In this document: positions 9,450 through 17,679 of the stretch, piece after piece
Numbering within the stretch: the stretch's first letter is position 1
How the letters are laid out: every line of letters starts with the position of its first letter
Assembly: GCA_030673965.1 (NCBI GenBank)
Contig: JAUTCN010000014.1
Coordinates: 1 to 53,614, forward strand
Direction: 5' to 3'
Length of the DNA stretch: 53,614 nt
Source of the DNA: Fusobacterium sp. JB019
GTDB lineage: Bacteria; Fusobacteriota; Fusobacteriia; Fusobacteriales; Fusobacteriaceae
Position numbers and translations under genes: made by a program
Notes under the pieces: model-generated
The model's database searches: none
What the model saw: only the letters and a program-made list of their open reading frames with translations
What the model was told of the DNA's origin: nothing

Positions 9450-9512
9450 ATTATTACAAAAATACATATAAATGTATATATTTTGTAATTAATAAAACCT
9501 TTCGTAAGTAAA
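9450..9512 (-). promoter_or_regulatory. Conserved 63-bp upstream element of the lipoprotein/autotransporter operon
   Basis: On the minus strand it reads TTTACTTACGAAAGGTT, 13 nt, AATATATACAT, 11 nt, TTTGTAATAAT. This matches the tpsA element (2074-2136) in 16 of 17, 11 of 11 and 11 of 11 positions with identical spacing. It ends 61 nt before the lipoprotein start, almost the same distance as at tpsA. It lies in the intergenic region shared with the divergent histidine kinase. Confidence 0.6.
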
Positions 9513-9548
9513 ATAAATAAACAACCCTTTATTAAATTTTTTTAAATA

Positions 9549-9557
9549 TGCTATAAT
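9549..9557 (+). promoter_or_regulatory. Extended -10 promoter for the histidine kinase operon
   Basis: TGCTATAAT is an extended -10 box (TG-N-TATAAT) 44 bp upstream of the kinase start. No good -35 is seen, which is typical of extended -10 promoters. The start codon follows an AAGGAGC ribosome site. Confidence 0.55.
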
Positions 9558-9600
9558 TAATTACTGTAATATAGTTTAATTTTTAAGAAAGGAGCATTTT

Positions 9601-11190
9601 ATGAAATTTTCAGAAAAATTATTTATAAAACAATTTAAGACTTTAAATTTAATTTCTTTAATACTAATAATGTTTATTTCTGCTTTCATCACTTATAATT
9701 TAACTATATTAAATTTAAATAGAAAAAAATCAGATGAAATCAAAACTATTGCTTTTTTACTTTCAAAAAATTCTTTAGTAGTAGAAACTCTTAAAAGTAA
9801 AAAAAATAGTAAGTTATTAAATGATTATTTAGACCATATAATTATCTATAACCCTAAAATTGATGTTATTACTTTAAATGACACTAATGGAGTAAGGTTT
9901 TATCACATTAATAAAAATAAAATAGGTACTAAAACTAACTTTGATTTTGAAAAAATATTAAAAAGAAAAGATAATTCCATTATTAATAATTTTAAAGATG
10001 AGTTAGGTCTTCAAAAAATTGCATTTAATAAAATATATTCTAAAAATGATGATTTTATTGGATTTATTTCTGTTTCCGCATTAAAAGAAAATGCTTTATT
10101 TTCTTTTAAAGAATTAGCTTTAACATATGGTTTACTTAGTCTTTGTATTTTAATATTTGGAACTTTAATCTTAAATTTAAAATTAAAATTAATAAAAAAA
10201 TTCTTATTAGGATATAATCCTAGTGATTTTAAAGAAAATTTCTTAATTCGAAACAATGTTTTAGATTCTATTGATGAAGGTATTATTTCAACTAACTTAA
10301 AGGGTGAGATTACTTTTTTAAATAAAACTGCAAAAAATTTATTAGATTATAATCGAACCTCATATAAAAAAAATATTTATACTTTATTCCCAGAAGCAAA
10401 AATTTCTAAAATACTTGAAACTGGAAAACCAGAAATAAATAATGAAATCTATCTTAAACAAAAATATATGCTAATCACTAAATTACCTGTTATGGAAAAT
10501 AATAAAATATCTGGAGTTATTTTACTTATTAAAAATAAAACAGAAATGATTTCATTAGCAGAAGATTTAACTGGTTCTAATCATCTTGTAAAAGCTTTAA
10601 GAGCAAATACTCATGAATTTAAAAACAAAATGCATGTTATCCTTGGTTTACTAGAAATTAAAGATATAGATGCTGCAATAAACTATATTTCTTCCATTAG
10701 TAGTTCTACTAATAACTTTGGATTTATTTTAAAAGTAATACAAAACAAAATTATTGCCGCTCTTATTTATGGAAAATTTAACTATGCTAAAGAATGTAAT
10801 ATAAATTTAACTTTAAATAAAAAAAGTTTTTTGCCAAATAATAATGATTACATAAACAACCAAGATTTAGTTACAATAATTGGTAATCTTTTAGAAAATT
10901 CTATTGATTCAATTAATCAAAATAAAAATTCTGATGATAAAGAAATAAATTTATTTATCTCTAGTACAAATAAAGCTTTTATTATCACTGTAGATGATAC
11001 TGGAATTGGAATTCCTGATAAAAATCTAAAAAAGATATTTCAAAGAGGATTCTCTACTAAGGGAAATAATAGAGGAGTTGGTCTAGATTTAATTAAAAAT
11101 ATAGTTGACAAAAAAAATGGAATGATTAACATTGACTCTGAGATTGATGTTGGTACATCTATAACAATTATTCTTAAAAAAAATAAATGA
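9601..11190 (+). CDS. DcuS/CitA-family sensor histidine kinase
   Basis: The protein has 529 aa. TM1 is about 16-37, a periplasmic sensor follows, and TM2 is about 172-194. A cytoplasmic PAS (about 215-320, LDSIDEGIISTNLKGEITFLN) is followed by the SPOB-type H-box with His338 in ANTHEFKNKMHVILGLLE. The HATPase has N-box NLLENSIDSI (about 429-438), G1 DDTGIGIP (about 465-472) and G2 GNNRGVGLDLI. The order and H-box are typical of DcuS/CitA/MalK sensors of C4-dicarboxylates or citrate; the real ligand is unknown. It is followed at 16 bp by its response regulator and then by a GGDEF/EAL-like protein, apparently one operon. Confidence 0.93.
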   Translation: MKFSEKLFIKQFKTLNLISLILIMFISAFITYNLTILNLNRKKSDEIKTIAFLLSKNSLVVETLKSKKNSKLLNDYLDHIIIYNPKIDVITLNDTNGVRFYHINKNKIGTKTNFDFEKILKRKDNSIINNFKDELGLQKIAFNKIYSKNDDFIGFISVSALKENALFSFKELALTYGLLSLCILIFGTLILNLKLKLIKKFLLGYNPSDFKENFLIRNNVLDSIDEGIISTNLKGEITFLNKTAKNLLDYNRTSYKKNIYTLFPEAKISKILETGKPEINNEIYLKQKYMLITKLPVMENNKISGVILLIKNKTEMISLAEDLTGSNHLVKALRANTHEFKNKMHVILGLLEIKDIDAAINYISSISSSTNNFGFILKVIQNKIIAALIYGKFNYAKECNINLTLNKKSFLPNNNDYINNQDLVTIIGNLLENSIDSINQNKNSDDKEINLFISSTNKAFIITVDDTGIGIPDKNLKKIFQRGFSTKGNNRGVGLDLIKNIVDKKNGMINIDSEIDVGTSITIILKKNK

Positions 11191-11206
11191 GAGGTGGTTT
11201 AAACTT

Positions 11207-11893
11207 ATGATAAATACTATAATCGTTGAAGATGATCCTATGGTTTTAGAAATAAATAAAAACTATTTAAATTCTAATGAGAATATTAAATTAATTAAAA
11301 CTTTTTCAAATGGAGCTGACGCTTTAGAATTTTTAAAAATAAATTCTAATATACAATTAGCTTTAGTTGATTGCTTTATGCCAAAATTAGATGGTCTTTC
11401 TTTACTAAAAAAAATAAGAGAATTAGGAATTCAAACTGAAATTATCATGATTACTGCTGCAAATGATTACGAAAGTATTAATAAAGCTGTTCGTTTTGGA
11501 GCTCTTGATTACCTAGTTAAACCATTTGAATTTAATCGTTTTCAAGAGGCTATTAATAAATATTTTAAAAAATATGAAGTTCTAAAGAAAGATAAGGCCT
11601 TCGATCAAAATCAAATTGATTCTTTATTTAATAACAAAAAAACAACTTCTCCACTAAAAAATAAAATGAAATATGAAAAAGGAATTAATCCTAAAACATT
11701 AGATTTAATAATAGAATACTTTAAAAAACATTTACATAAAAAAATAACTAGTGATGAACTTTCTGCTGAACTTAATCTATCTGCAGTTACAATTAGAAGA
11801 TATTTAAATTATCTAGTTGAACATGACAGTTTAGAGTTTGAGATAGATTATGAAACTGGAGGAAGACCTTGCAATAAATATTTTCTAATTTAA
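11207..11893 (+). CDS. DcuR/CitB-family response regulator
   Basis: The protein has 228 aa. The receiver domain (1-120) has acidic pair Asp9/Asp10, phospho-acceptor Asp55 in LALVDCFMPKLDG, the MITAA Thr and the LVKPF Lys. The C-terminal winged helix (about 165-225) has KITSDELSAELNLSAVTIRRYLNYLVE and the GRPCNKY wing typical of CitB-type regulators. It is the partner of the preceding kinase. Likely targets include uptake or metabolism genes for the sensed acid; none is adjacent, apart from the third gene of its own operon. Confidence 0.93.
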   Translation: MINTIIVEDDPMVLEINKNYLNSNENIKLIKTFSNGADALEFLKINSNIQLALVDCFMPKLDGLSLLKKIRELGIQTEIIMITAANDYESINKAVRFGALDYLVKPFEFNRFQEAINKYFKKYEVLKKDKAFDQNQIDSLFNNKKTTSPLKNKMKYEKGINPKTLDLIIEYFKKHLHKKITSDELSAELNLSAVTIRRYLNYLVEHDSLEFEIDYETGGRPCNKYFLI

Positions 11894-11925
11894 TTATTAA
11901 AACAAAAGAATGGGGGGAATTTGTT

Positions 11926-14736
11926 ATGATAATAAAAAAATATTTTCTATCTTTTTTAATTTGTTTTACATTTTTAATTAATTTTAACAATACTTTTTCC
12001 CAAAAAAATATTGTTAAAGTTGGAGTTTTTGATAATCCTGTATTACACAACAATAAAACTAATGGTTATCTTGATGAATATTATAAACTTATTGAAAAAT
12101 ATACAGATTTAGAAATCGAATATGTTTACGATGATTGGGACTCTCTTACAGAAAAATTAAAAAGTAAAGAAATTGATTTGCTTGGATTTGTAACCTTCAC
12201 TGAAGAAAGAGCTAATTATTTTGATTACTCATTCTTTAATATAGGAAGAATCTCTTCTATGATTTCTACTTATAAAGATAACAATGTCACTCCTGATAAA
12301 GGATTTTCTATTTTAAAAAATAAGAAAATAGGTTGTGTTAAATCAACTATCAATGAAACCAAAATAAAAAAGATTTTAAAAGAAAATAATATTTCAAGTC
12401 AAATCATATTTTTTAAAAATAAAAGAGCTATGTTTCGTGCTTTAAAAAATAAATATTTAGATTTTGTTATAGATGATAATGTAAGACCTATATACGATTT
12501 TGAAAAGATACTCTTTAACTTTTCTTTTGAAAAAACATATTTTGTTACAAAAAAAGGAAATACTACTTTATTAAACAAAGTAAACTATGCTCTTAATAAA
12601 ATTTTTACAGAAAACCAAAATAAAATTAAAAAACTAGAATTTAAATTAAATAAAGAAGAAGAAACTTTTTTAAAAAATCTTCCAATACTAAATGTTGGGT
12701 TTATTCCTAATAATGGATATCTATCTAGAAAAAATGGAACTCATATTAAAGGAATTGATGTAGATATTCTTAATATTATATCTAAAAAATTAAATCTAAA
12801 AATAAATAAAATTCCTGTTACTAATATTGAAGAAGCTAAAGAGTTAATGAAACAAGGAAAATTAGATATTATGGGAGGAGTTAGTTATGAAAATCATTTT
12901 AATAAATCTTTCTACTTTTCTGTCCCTTATTATAATTCACGGTATTATATTATAAAAAATAAAAATATATCTAATTCAAATAAATTTTCTGCTGCTTTTT
13001 CAGAAAATTCAAAACCTGTTTTATATAATGTCTTAAATGATTATAATTTTGAAAAAATATCAAATTATAGCCATATTAATACTTTATTAAAAAACATTAA
13101 TAAAAACAATAATAATTTTACTGTTTTAGAATCTGATGTAGCTGACTATTATTTAAGAAATAATACTTATAAAAATTTAATTATAGATTTAGCTCCTTAC
13201 AGGCATTTAAAATCCCTTGCTATTTCTAAAAAATTACCTTTTTATTTTTCTACAATAATTAATAAAACTATATGTAATCTAGATGAAAATACCATTCATG
13301 AAATTGTATTAAAAAATAAAATTTATGATGATAATTTCAGCCTTTTCAATAAAATAAATATATCTAAAACACAATTATTAATTTTTTATGAACTTATTTT
13401 AGCTTTATTTTTCATTATAATATTATTATTTTATTTTAGATATAAATCTATAATCAACTTTAAAAACCTTAAAACTTTTGATGAAATTACTGAAAGTTAT
13501 AATTTTTATGAATTCGAAAAGAAAGTTCAACCTATTTTAAAAAATATTAGCACTCAGCAATACTTTTTAATTTCTTTAGAAGTTAGTAATTTAGATTATA
13601 TTTGTGAAATATATGGTTTTAAATACAAAAATATAATTTTAAAGTTAATTAATGATACTATTCAAAATAACCTAGGTTCTTCTGAGTATTTTTGTAGAAC
13701 AGATTTAAAAAGTTTTATTGGATTTGGAAAATTTAATAATACTAAATTACTAAAAGAAAGATTCACTGTTGTTGAATCTAAAATTAATAAAGAGATTAAA
13801 AATAAGCTTAATAAAGATATTGATATTATCTTTAAAAATGGAATTTTTATAATAAATGAAACTATTTCTTTAGAAAAAGCTATTTCCAATTGTTATTACA
13901 CTAAAAAATTTAATCCTGAATATTTTTCTTCAATTACATATTTTTATAAAGATAACTATAAAAAATTAAATTTATTTAATGAAAAGATCAAATATTCTGC
14001 CAAAAAAGCTTTTTTAAATAAAGAATTTAAAATCTATTATCAACCTAAAATTAATTTAGAAACTAACTCTATCATTGGAGCTGAAGTGTCAATCCTTTGG
14101 AAAAATTCTGATTTTGGAATTGTTCCAAATGAAATATTTTATCCTATTTTCATTAAAAATGGATTTATTAACGAGCTCAATCTTTATATAATGGAAGATG
14201 TTTGTAAGAAATTAGAATTTTTAAATATTAAAGATATTAAAGATATTTCTATATCTTTTGATTTTCCTATCAATTTTTTTGAAAATGAATATACTCATAG
14301 TTATTTAGAAATTTTAAACAAATATAATTTTAAACGTAGTTTGATGAAAATTGAATTATCCAATATAAAACTTGAATCTGATTTAAAAAGTTTAATAGAA
14401 AAAATAGATAGAATTAAAAGTTTAGGCTTTAATATTTATTTAGATTTATTTAAAAATGAATTTCTTTCTATTAAAAACATTGATAAATTAAATTTAAATT
14501 ACCTTAAATTTAACAAAAGTTTTCTTGATAATTTAGAAAAAAATGATTTAGAAAAAGAAATAATTAAATCAATTATTAGTTTTTCAAATATAAATAAAAT
14601 TCCTATCATTTATACTGGAATTAACAATGAAGAAAAACTTAATTATGTTAAAAATTTAAATTGTAAATATGTTCAAGGTAATTTTTTCTATCCTCCATTA
14701 AAATTTGAAGAATTTTATAAACTTATAAGAAAATAA
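11926..14736 (+). CDS. Double solute-binding-domain membrane protein with degenerate GGDEF and EAL domains
   Basis: The protein has 936 aa. A signal peptide (1-25) is followed by two SBP_bac_3-like periplasmic domains (about 27-235 and 255-475), the second with the typical GIDVDILNIISKKLNLK entry and GKLDIMGGVSY. One TM segment lies at about 482-505. A GGDEF-like domain (about 515-680) has RTDLKSF where SGGDEF should be. An EAL-like domain (about 690-935) has EVS in place of EAL, Asp for the Asn of the NLS motif, and LDLFKNE for DDFGTG. One Glu and the later Lys are kept. The missing metal ligands suggest neither cyclase nor phosphodiesterase activity, so it is probably a ligand-responsive signalling scaffold. 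It starts 32 bp after the response regulator behind a GGGGGG ribosome site, in the same operon. Confidence 0.87.
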   Translation: MIIKKYFLSFLICFTFLINFNNTFSQKNIVKVGVFDNPVLHNNKTNGYLDEYYKLIEKYTDLEIEYVYDDWDSLTEKLKSKEIDLLGFVTFTEERANYFDYSFFNIGRISSMISTYKDNNVTPDKGFSILKNKKIGCVKSTINETKIKKILKENNISSQIIFFKNKRAMFRALKNKYLDFVIDDNVRPIYDFEKILFNFSFEKTYFVTKKGNTTLLNKVNYALNKIFTENQNKIKKLEFKLNKEEETFLKNLPILNVGFIPNNGYLSRKNGTHIKGIDVDILNIISKKLNLKINKIPVTNIEEAKELMKQGKLDIMGGVSYENHFNKSFYFSVPYYNSRYYIIKNKNISNSNKFSAAFSENSKPVLYNVLNDYNFEKISNYSHINTLLKNINKNNNNFTVLESDVADYYLRNNTYKNLIIDLAPYRHLKSLAISKKLPFYFSTIINKTICNLDENTIHEIVLKNKIYDDNFSLFNKINISKTQLLIFYELILALFFIIILLFYFRYKSIINFKNLKTFDEITESYNFYEFEKKVQPILKNISTQQYFLISLEVSNLDYICEIYGFKYKNIILKLINDTIQNNLGSSEYFCRTDLKSFIGFGKFNNTKLLKERFTVVESKINKEIKNKLNKDIDIIFKNGIFIINETISLEKAISNCYYTKKFNPEYFSSITYFYKDNYKKLNLFNEKIKYSAKKAFLNKEFKIYYQPKINLETNSIIGAEVSILWKNSDFGIVPNEIFYPIFIKNGFINELNLYIMEDVCKKLEFLNIKDIKDISISFDFPINFFENEYTHSYLEILNKYNFKRSLMKIELSNIKLESDLKSLIEKIDRIKSLGFNIYLDLFKNEFLSIKNIDKLNLNYLKFNKSFLDNLEKNDLEKEIIKSIISFSNINKIPIIYTGINNEEKLNYVKNLNCKYVQGNFFYPPLKFEEFYKLIRK

Positions 14737-14744
14737 AAAAATCT

Positions 14745-14778
14745 ATTCCTTCAACTTAAAGTTGAAGGAATTTTTTTT
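14745..14778 (+). terminator. Terminator of the two-component/EAL operon
   Basis: An 11-bp perfect stem (ATTCCTTCAAC / GTTGAAGGAAT) is followed by eight T residues, 9 bp after the stop codon at 14736. Confidence 0.93.
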
Positions 14779-14814
14779 AATATAAGTAATATAAGTAATA
14801 TAAGTAATATAAAT
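14779..14814 (+). repeat. 9-bp tandem repeat, four units
   Basis: Three perfect copies of AATATAAGT and a fourth reading AATATAAAT follow directly after the terminator T-run, in the short gap before the next promoter. Short AT-rich tandem repeats like this can vary in number by slippage. Confidence 0.9.
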
Positions 14815-14834
14815 AATAAAGTATTCATAAAAAA

Positions 14835-14843
14835 TGGTATAAT
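14835..14843 (+). promoter_or_regulatory. Extended -10 promoter before the DUF4145 gene
   Basis: TGGTATAAT is an extended -10 box 43 bp upstream of the start codon. A strong GGGGGG ribosome site precedes the ATG at 14887. Confidence 0.5.
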
Positions 14844-14886
14844 TAAATATTAAAAGAATTTAGGTTATAAAAAAAGGGGGGATAAT

Positions 14887-15543
14887 ATGAAAAATTATAT
14901 TTTTGAAAGAATATCTATAAAAATAAATGGAATAGACAAAATTTATAGTATACCTAAAATAAATAAATGCCCTTTTTGCGAAGAGGAAATAGCTCCATAT
15001 GTACTTTCTAAAACTGATACAGATATGAGTACCAGAACTTTTGCTATAATAGCTCAATGCCCTTGTTGTAATAAATATTTTACAATGGCCTACAATTTAC
15101 CATTTGGAACTAAAATTCCAGAATTAATAGAATATAAATATAACCGAAAGCTTGATTTAAAATTAAGTACTGAATTAGAAAAGATTTCTAAAAAATTTAT
15201 AAAAATCTATAAAGAAGCATTAACTGCTGAATTGTATAAGTTAGATACTATAGCAGGTCTCGGATTAAAAAAAGCTATTGAATTTTTAATAAGAGATTAT
15301 CTAATTAATATAAAAAAATTAAATAAAAAAAATATGTTAGAACTTCCTTTAATTAAAATTATAAAAAATATAGATGACGAAAAAATTGTAAAACTAACAT
15401 CCTCTTATTCATGGATAAACTATAATGACTTTTATAACTCTTCTTTCGAAAAAAAAGATATCGAGGAAATGAAAAAACTAATCGATATTCTTTCTAAATA
15501 TTTTATATACAATATGTTAATAGACGAAAATGAAAGTTATTAA
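14887..15543 (+). CDS. DUF4145-like protein with N-terminal zinc ribbon
   Basis: The protein has 218 aa. A zinc-ribbon-like knuckle has Cys28/Cys31 (CPFC) and Cys58/Cys61 (CPCC). It is followed by a helical region (about 85-210) with YKEALTAELYKLDTIAGLGLKKAIEFLIRDYL, which fits the DUF4145 pattern often found in defence-associated or nuclease-linked proteins. Function is unknown and there is no signal peptide or TM segment, so it is cytoplasmic. It stands alone between two terminators with its own promoter, so no partner can be inferred. Confidence 0.78.
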   Translation: MKNYIFERISIKINGIDKIYSIPKINKCPFCEEEIAPYVLSKTDTDMSTRTFAIIAQCPCCNKYFTMAYNLPFGTKIPELIEYKYNRKLDLKLSTELEKISKKFIKIYKEALTAELYKLDTIAGLGLKKAIEFLIRDYLINIKKLNKKNMLELPLIKIIKNIDDEKIVKLTSSYSWINYNDFYNSSFEKKDIEEMKKLIDILSKYFIYNMLIDENESY

Positions 15544-15563
15544 AAAAAATTAAACTTAAATAG

Positions 15564-15600
15564 AAAGGAAGGTCTATTGATAAATAGCCCTTCCCTTTTT
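15564..15600. terminator. Bidirectional terminator between convergent genes
   Basis: The stem GGAAGGTCTATT / AATAGCCCTTCC has one mismatch. It is flanked by T residues on the plus strand and an A-rich stretch that gives T-runs on the minus strand. It lies between the DUF4145 gene and the convergent alcohol dehydrogenase gene. Confidence 0.8.
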
Positions 15601-15621
15601 CATATAAATCTCTCCTTAGTT

Positions 15622-16779
15622 TTATATATTTCTTGCCGTTTTTCCATAGTAAGCAGCTCTATAGATGTCTTCCACATCTTTTGGAGAAGAATTTCTAGGA
15701 TTAGTTGCTGTACAAGGATCTTCAAAAGCATTTTTACTCATTCTTTCTAAAACTTCATTGAACTTTTCTTGTGAGATTTCTACTTCTGTAACCTCTTGTA
15801 AACTATTAGGTATTCCTATTGACTTATTTAATTCTTTTAAACTTTCTACTATATTTAATATTCCTAATTCTTTTTCAAGTTTATTATACTTATAAGTAGC
15901 TTTTCTATTATATTCTATTACATAGGGTAATAGAATTGCATTTGCTAAACCATGAGTTATACCAAATTCTCCACCTAATTTATGTGCTAAACTATGCACA
16001 AGTCCTAAAGAAGAATTTGTAAATGCCATTCCTGCAAGGGCAGATGCATTATGCATTCTTTCTCTTATTTTTAAATTCCCACCATCTTTATAAGCTATTA
16101 ATAAGTTATCATATACTAATTTTATTGCTTCTAATGCTAAGGGATCTGTATAAGAAGTTGCATTAGTTGACACATAGGCTTCAATAGCATGGGTCATTAC
16201 ATCCATACCTGTATTAGCTGTTATACTAGGTGTCATTTTTGATGGTAGAGCTGGGTCAAGAATAGCAATATCTGGAGTTATTTCATATGATACTAATGGA
16301 TATTTTATATGATTTTTAACATCTGTAATTACTGAAAAAGCAGTTATTTCAGAAGCTGTTCCACTTGTTGATGGAATCGCTACAAATTTAGCTTTTGTTC
16401 TTAGCTTTGGAAATTTAAAATTAACTAAATCCTCAAATTTTGTATCAGGATATTCATAATAAACCCACATTATTTTAGCAGCGTCTAAAGCTGATCCTCC
16501 ACCAATTGCAACAATCCAATCAGGACCAAATTCAGCTAATTCTTTTCCACCTCTAATAACTGTCTCAATAGATGGATTTGGCTCTACACCATCTATTATG
16601 GAAACTTCCATCCCTGCTTTTTCAAGTTGTTCTTTTGTTGCATCAAGAAAACCAAATTTTTTCATAGAATTAAATCCTGTAACTAATGTCGCTCTTTTCC
16701 CTTTTAAAGTAGATAAATATTCAATTGTATTTTCTCCGAAAACAATATCCTTTGGAACTCTAAACCATTTTAACTTCAT
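15622..16779 (-). CDS. Iron-containing (group III) alcohol dehydrogenase
   Basis: The protein has 385 aa, the usual family length. The nucleotide-binding motif GGGSALDAAK is followed by the second signature TSGTASEITAFSVITD. The metal-binding histidines lie in VHSLAHKLGGEFGITHGLANA. The close pattern match to the C-terminal half of AdhE and to butanol/lactaldehyde dehydrogenases suggests NAD(P)H-dependent reduction of a short aldehyde. The substrate cannot be told. The start is supported by TAGGAGGG. It is monocistronic, and the upstream intergenic region holds the terminator of the next gene. Confidence 0.93.
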   Translation of the reverse strand: MKLKWFRVPKDIVFGENTIEYLSTLKGKRATLVTGFNSMKKFGFLDATKEQLEKAGMEVSIIDGVEPNPSIETVIRGGKELAEFGPDWIVAIGGGSALDAAKIMWVYYEYPDTKFEDLVNFKFPKLRTKAKFVAIPSTSGTASEITAFSVITDVKNHIKYPLVSYEITPDIAILDPALPSKMTPSITANTGMDVMTHAIEAYVSTNATSYTDPLALEAIKLVYDNLLIAYKDGGNLKIRERMHNASALAGMAFTNSSLGLVHSLAHKLGGEFGITHGLANAILLPYVIEYNRKATYKYNKLEKELGILNIVESLKELNKSIGIPNSLQEVTEVEISQEKFNEVLERMSKNAFEDPCTATNPRNSSPKDVEDIYRAAYYGKTARNI

Positions 16780-16918
16780 TACTATTCCCTCCTAAATATA
16801 AATTAATTCTGATTATATAATAAAATTGCAATTTAATTTGCTTACCCACTGTAATAAGTTAACATAAATTCCATATTTTCAAACGCTTTTTTAACTATTC
16901 TAAGCTTTCAAAAGTAAA

Positions 16919-16954
16919 AAAAAAGTTGTCCTCACTACTGAGTACAACTTTTTT
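16919..16954 (-). terminator. Terminator after the nucleotidyltransferase-like gene
   Basis: The 11-bp outer stem is AAAAAAGTTGT / ACAACTTTTTT. The loop carries its own 4-bp CTCA/TGAG stem. A T-run follows on the minus strand. It lies about 20 bp downstream of the gene ending at 16976. Confidence 0.88.
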
Positions 16955-16975
16955 AACATACGTTTAATTTAATTT

Positions 16976-17608
16976 TTATGCTTTCTCTTCATTTTCAAGA
17001 ATTTTTGAATAAATTGTTTCTGTTACTTCCTTAAAGTCTTCTTTTGTTTCTATTCTAGCCCATAACATATCTTCTGTCTTTTTATAAGCTATCTCACTAT
17101 TTAATTTTTCTAAAACTTCCCCGTAAGTTAAATCCTTGTTACTTTCATGAACTTCAAACATTTGAGAAAATAATGAATTAGAAAGTTTATCCATTCCTAT
17201 TGATTTTTCCTCTTCATTTACTAAAATTTCATTTTTATTTTTAGAATCTATTAAATGATTAGCTAAATTTTTTTCAAAAATTAAATCTCCTTCTAAAAGA
17301 AAAACAGAATCTTCATCTTTTATGCTTTCTTTAGCACAATAAAAACTTTTCATAGTATCAGTATTAAAATAATTAAGATTTGCAACAGTTTCAATTCCCT
17401 CATATTTTTTATCTAAAAGTTCAAAGAACTCTTTTAAATATCCAGTAACTAAAATTATTCTTTTAATTCCTACTCCGTTTAAAGTCTCTATAGTTCTTTC
17501 TATTAATGGTTTTCTGTTAATTGGCATAAAAGCTTTTGGAAAATCTCCCCTTGTAATATTTTCTAATTTAGTACTCATCTTATCCACAAGTATAATTGCT
17601 GTATTCAT
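16976..17608 (-). CDS. Nucleotidyltransferase-like protein (LicC/cytidylyltransferase fold) with degenerate signature loop
   Basis: It has 210 aa from the ATG at 17608, chosen because GAGGAGAG precedes it. An upstream ATG at 17647 would add 13 unlikely residues read through the probable promoter. The fold pattern is that of sugar or phosphocholine nucleotidyltransferases: AIIL at the N-terminus, FPKAFMPINRKPLIERTIETL, GIKRIILVTGYLKEFF, NYFNTDTMKSFYCA and VFLLEGDLIFE. However, the glycine-rich nucleotide loop (normally A-A-G-x-G-x-R) reads VDKMSTKLENI, so the residues that hold the NTP phosphates are missing. It is probably inactive or repurposed. It follows the RHH/WYL-like gene by 71 bp on the same strand. 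Confidence 0.75.
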   Translation of the reverse strand: MNTAIILVDKMSTKLENITRGDFPKAFMPINRKPLIERTIETLNGVGIKRIILVTGYLKEFFELLDKKYEGIETVANLNYFNTDTMKSFYCAKESIKDEDSVFLLEGDLIFEKNLANHLIDSKNKNEILVNEEEKSIGMDKLSNSLFSQMFEVHESNKDLTYGEVLEKLNSEIAYKKTEDMLWARIETKEDFKEVTETIYSKILENEEKA

Positions 17609-17679
17609 CTTCTCTCCTCGTATAATAGTTTTATTTAAATTATACATAAATAAAAGAAAAGCTTCAATGATTTTTTTAT

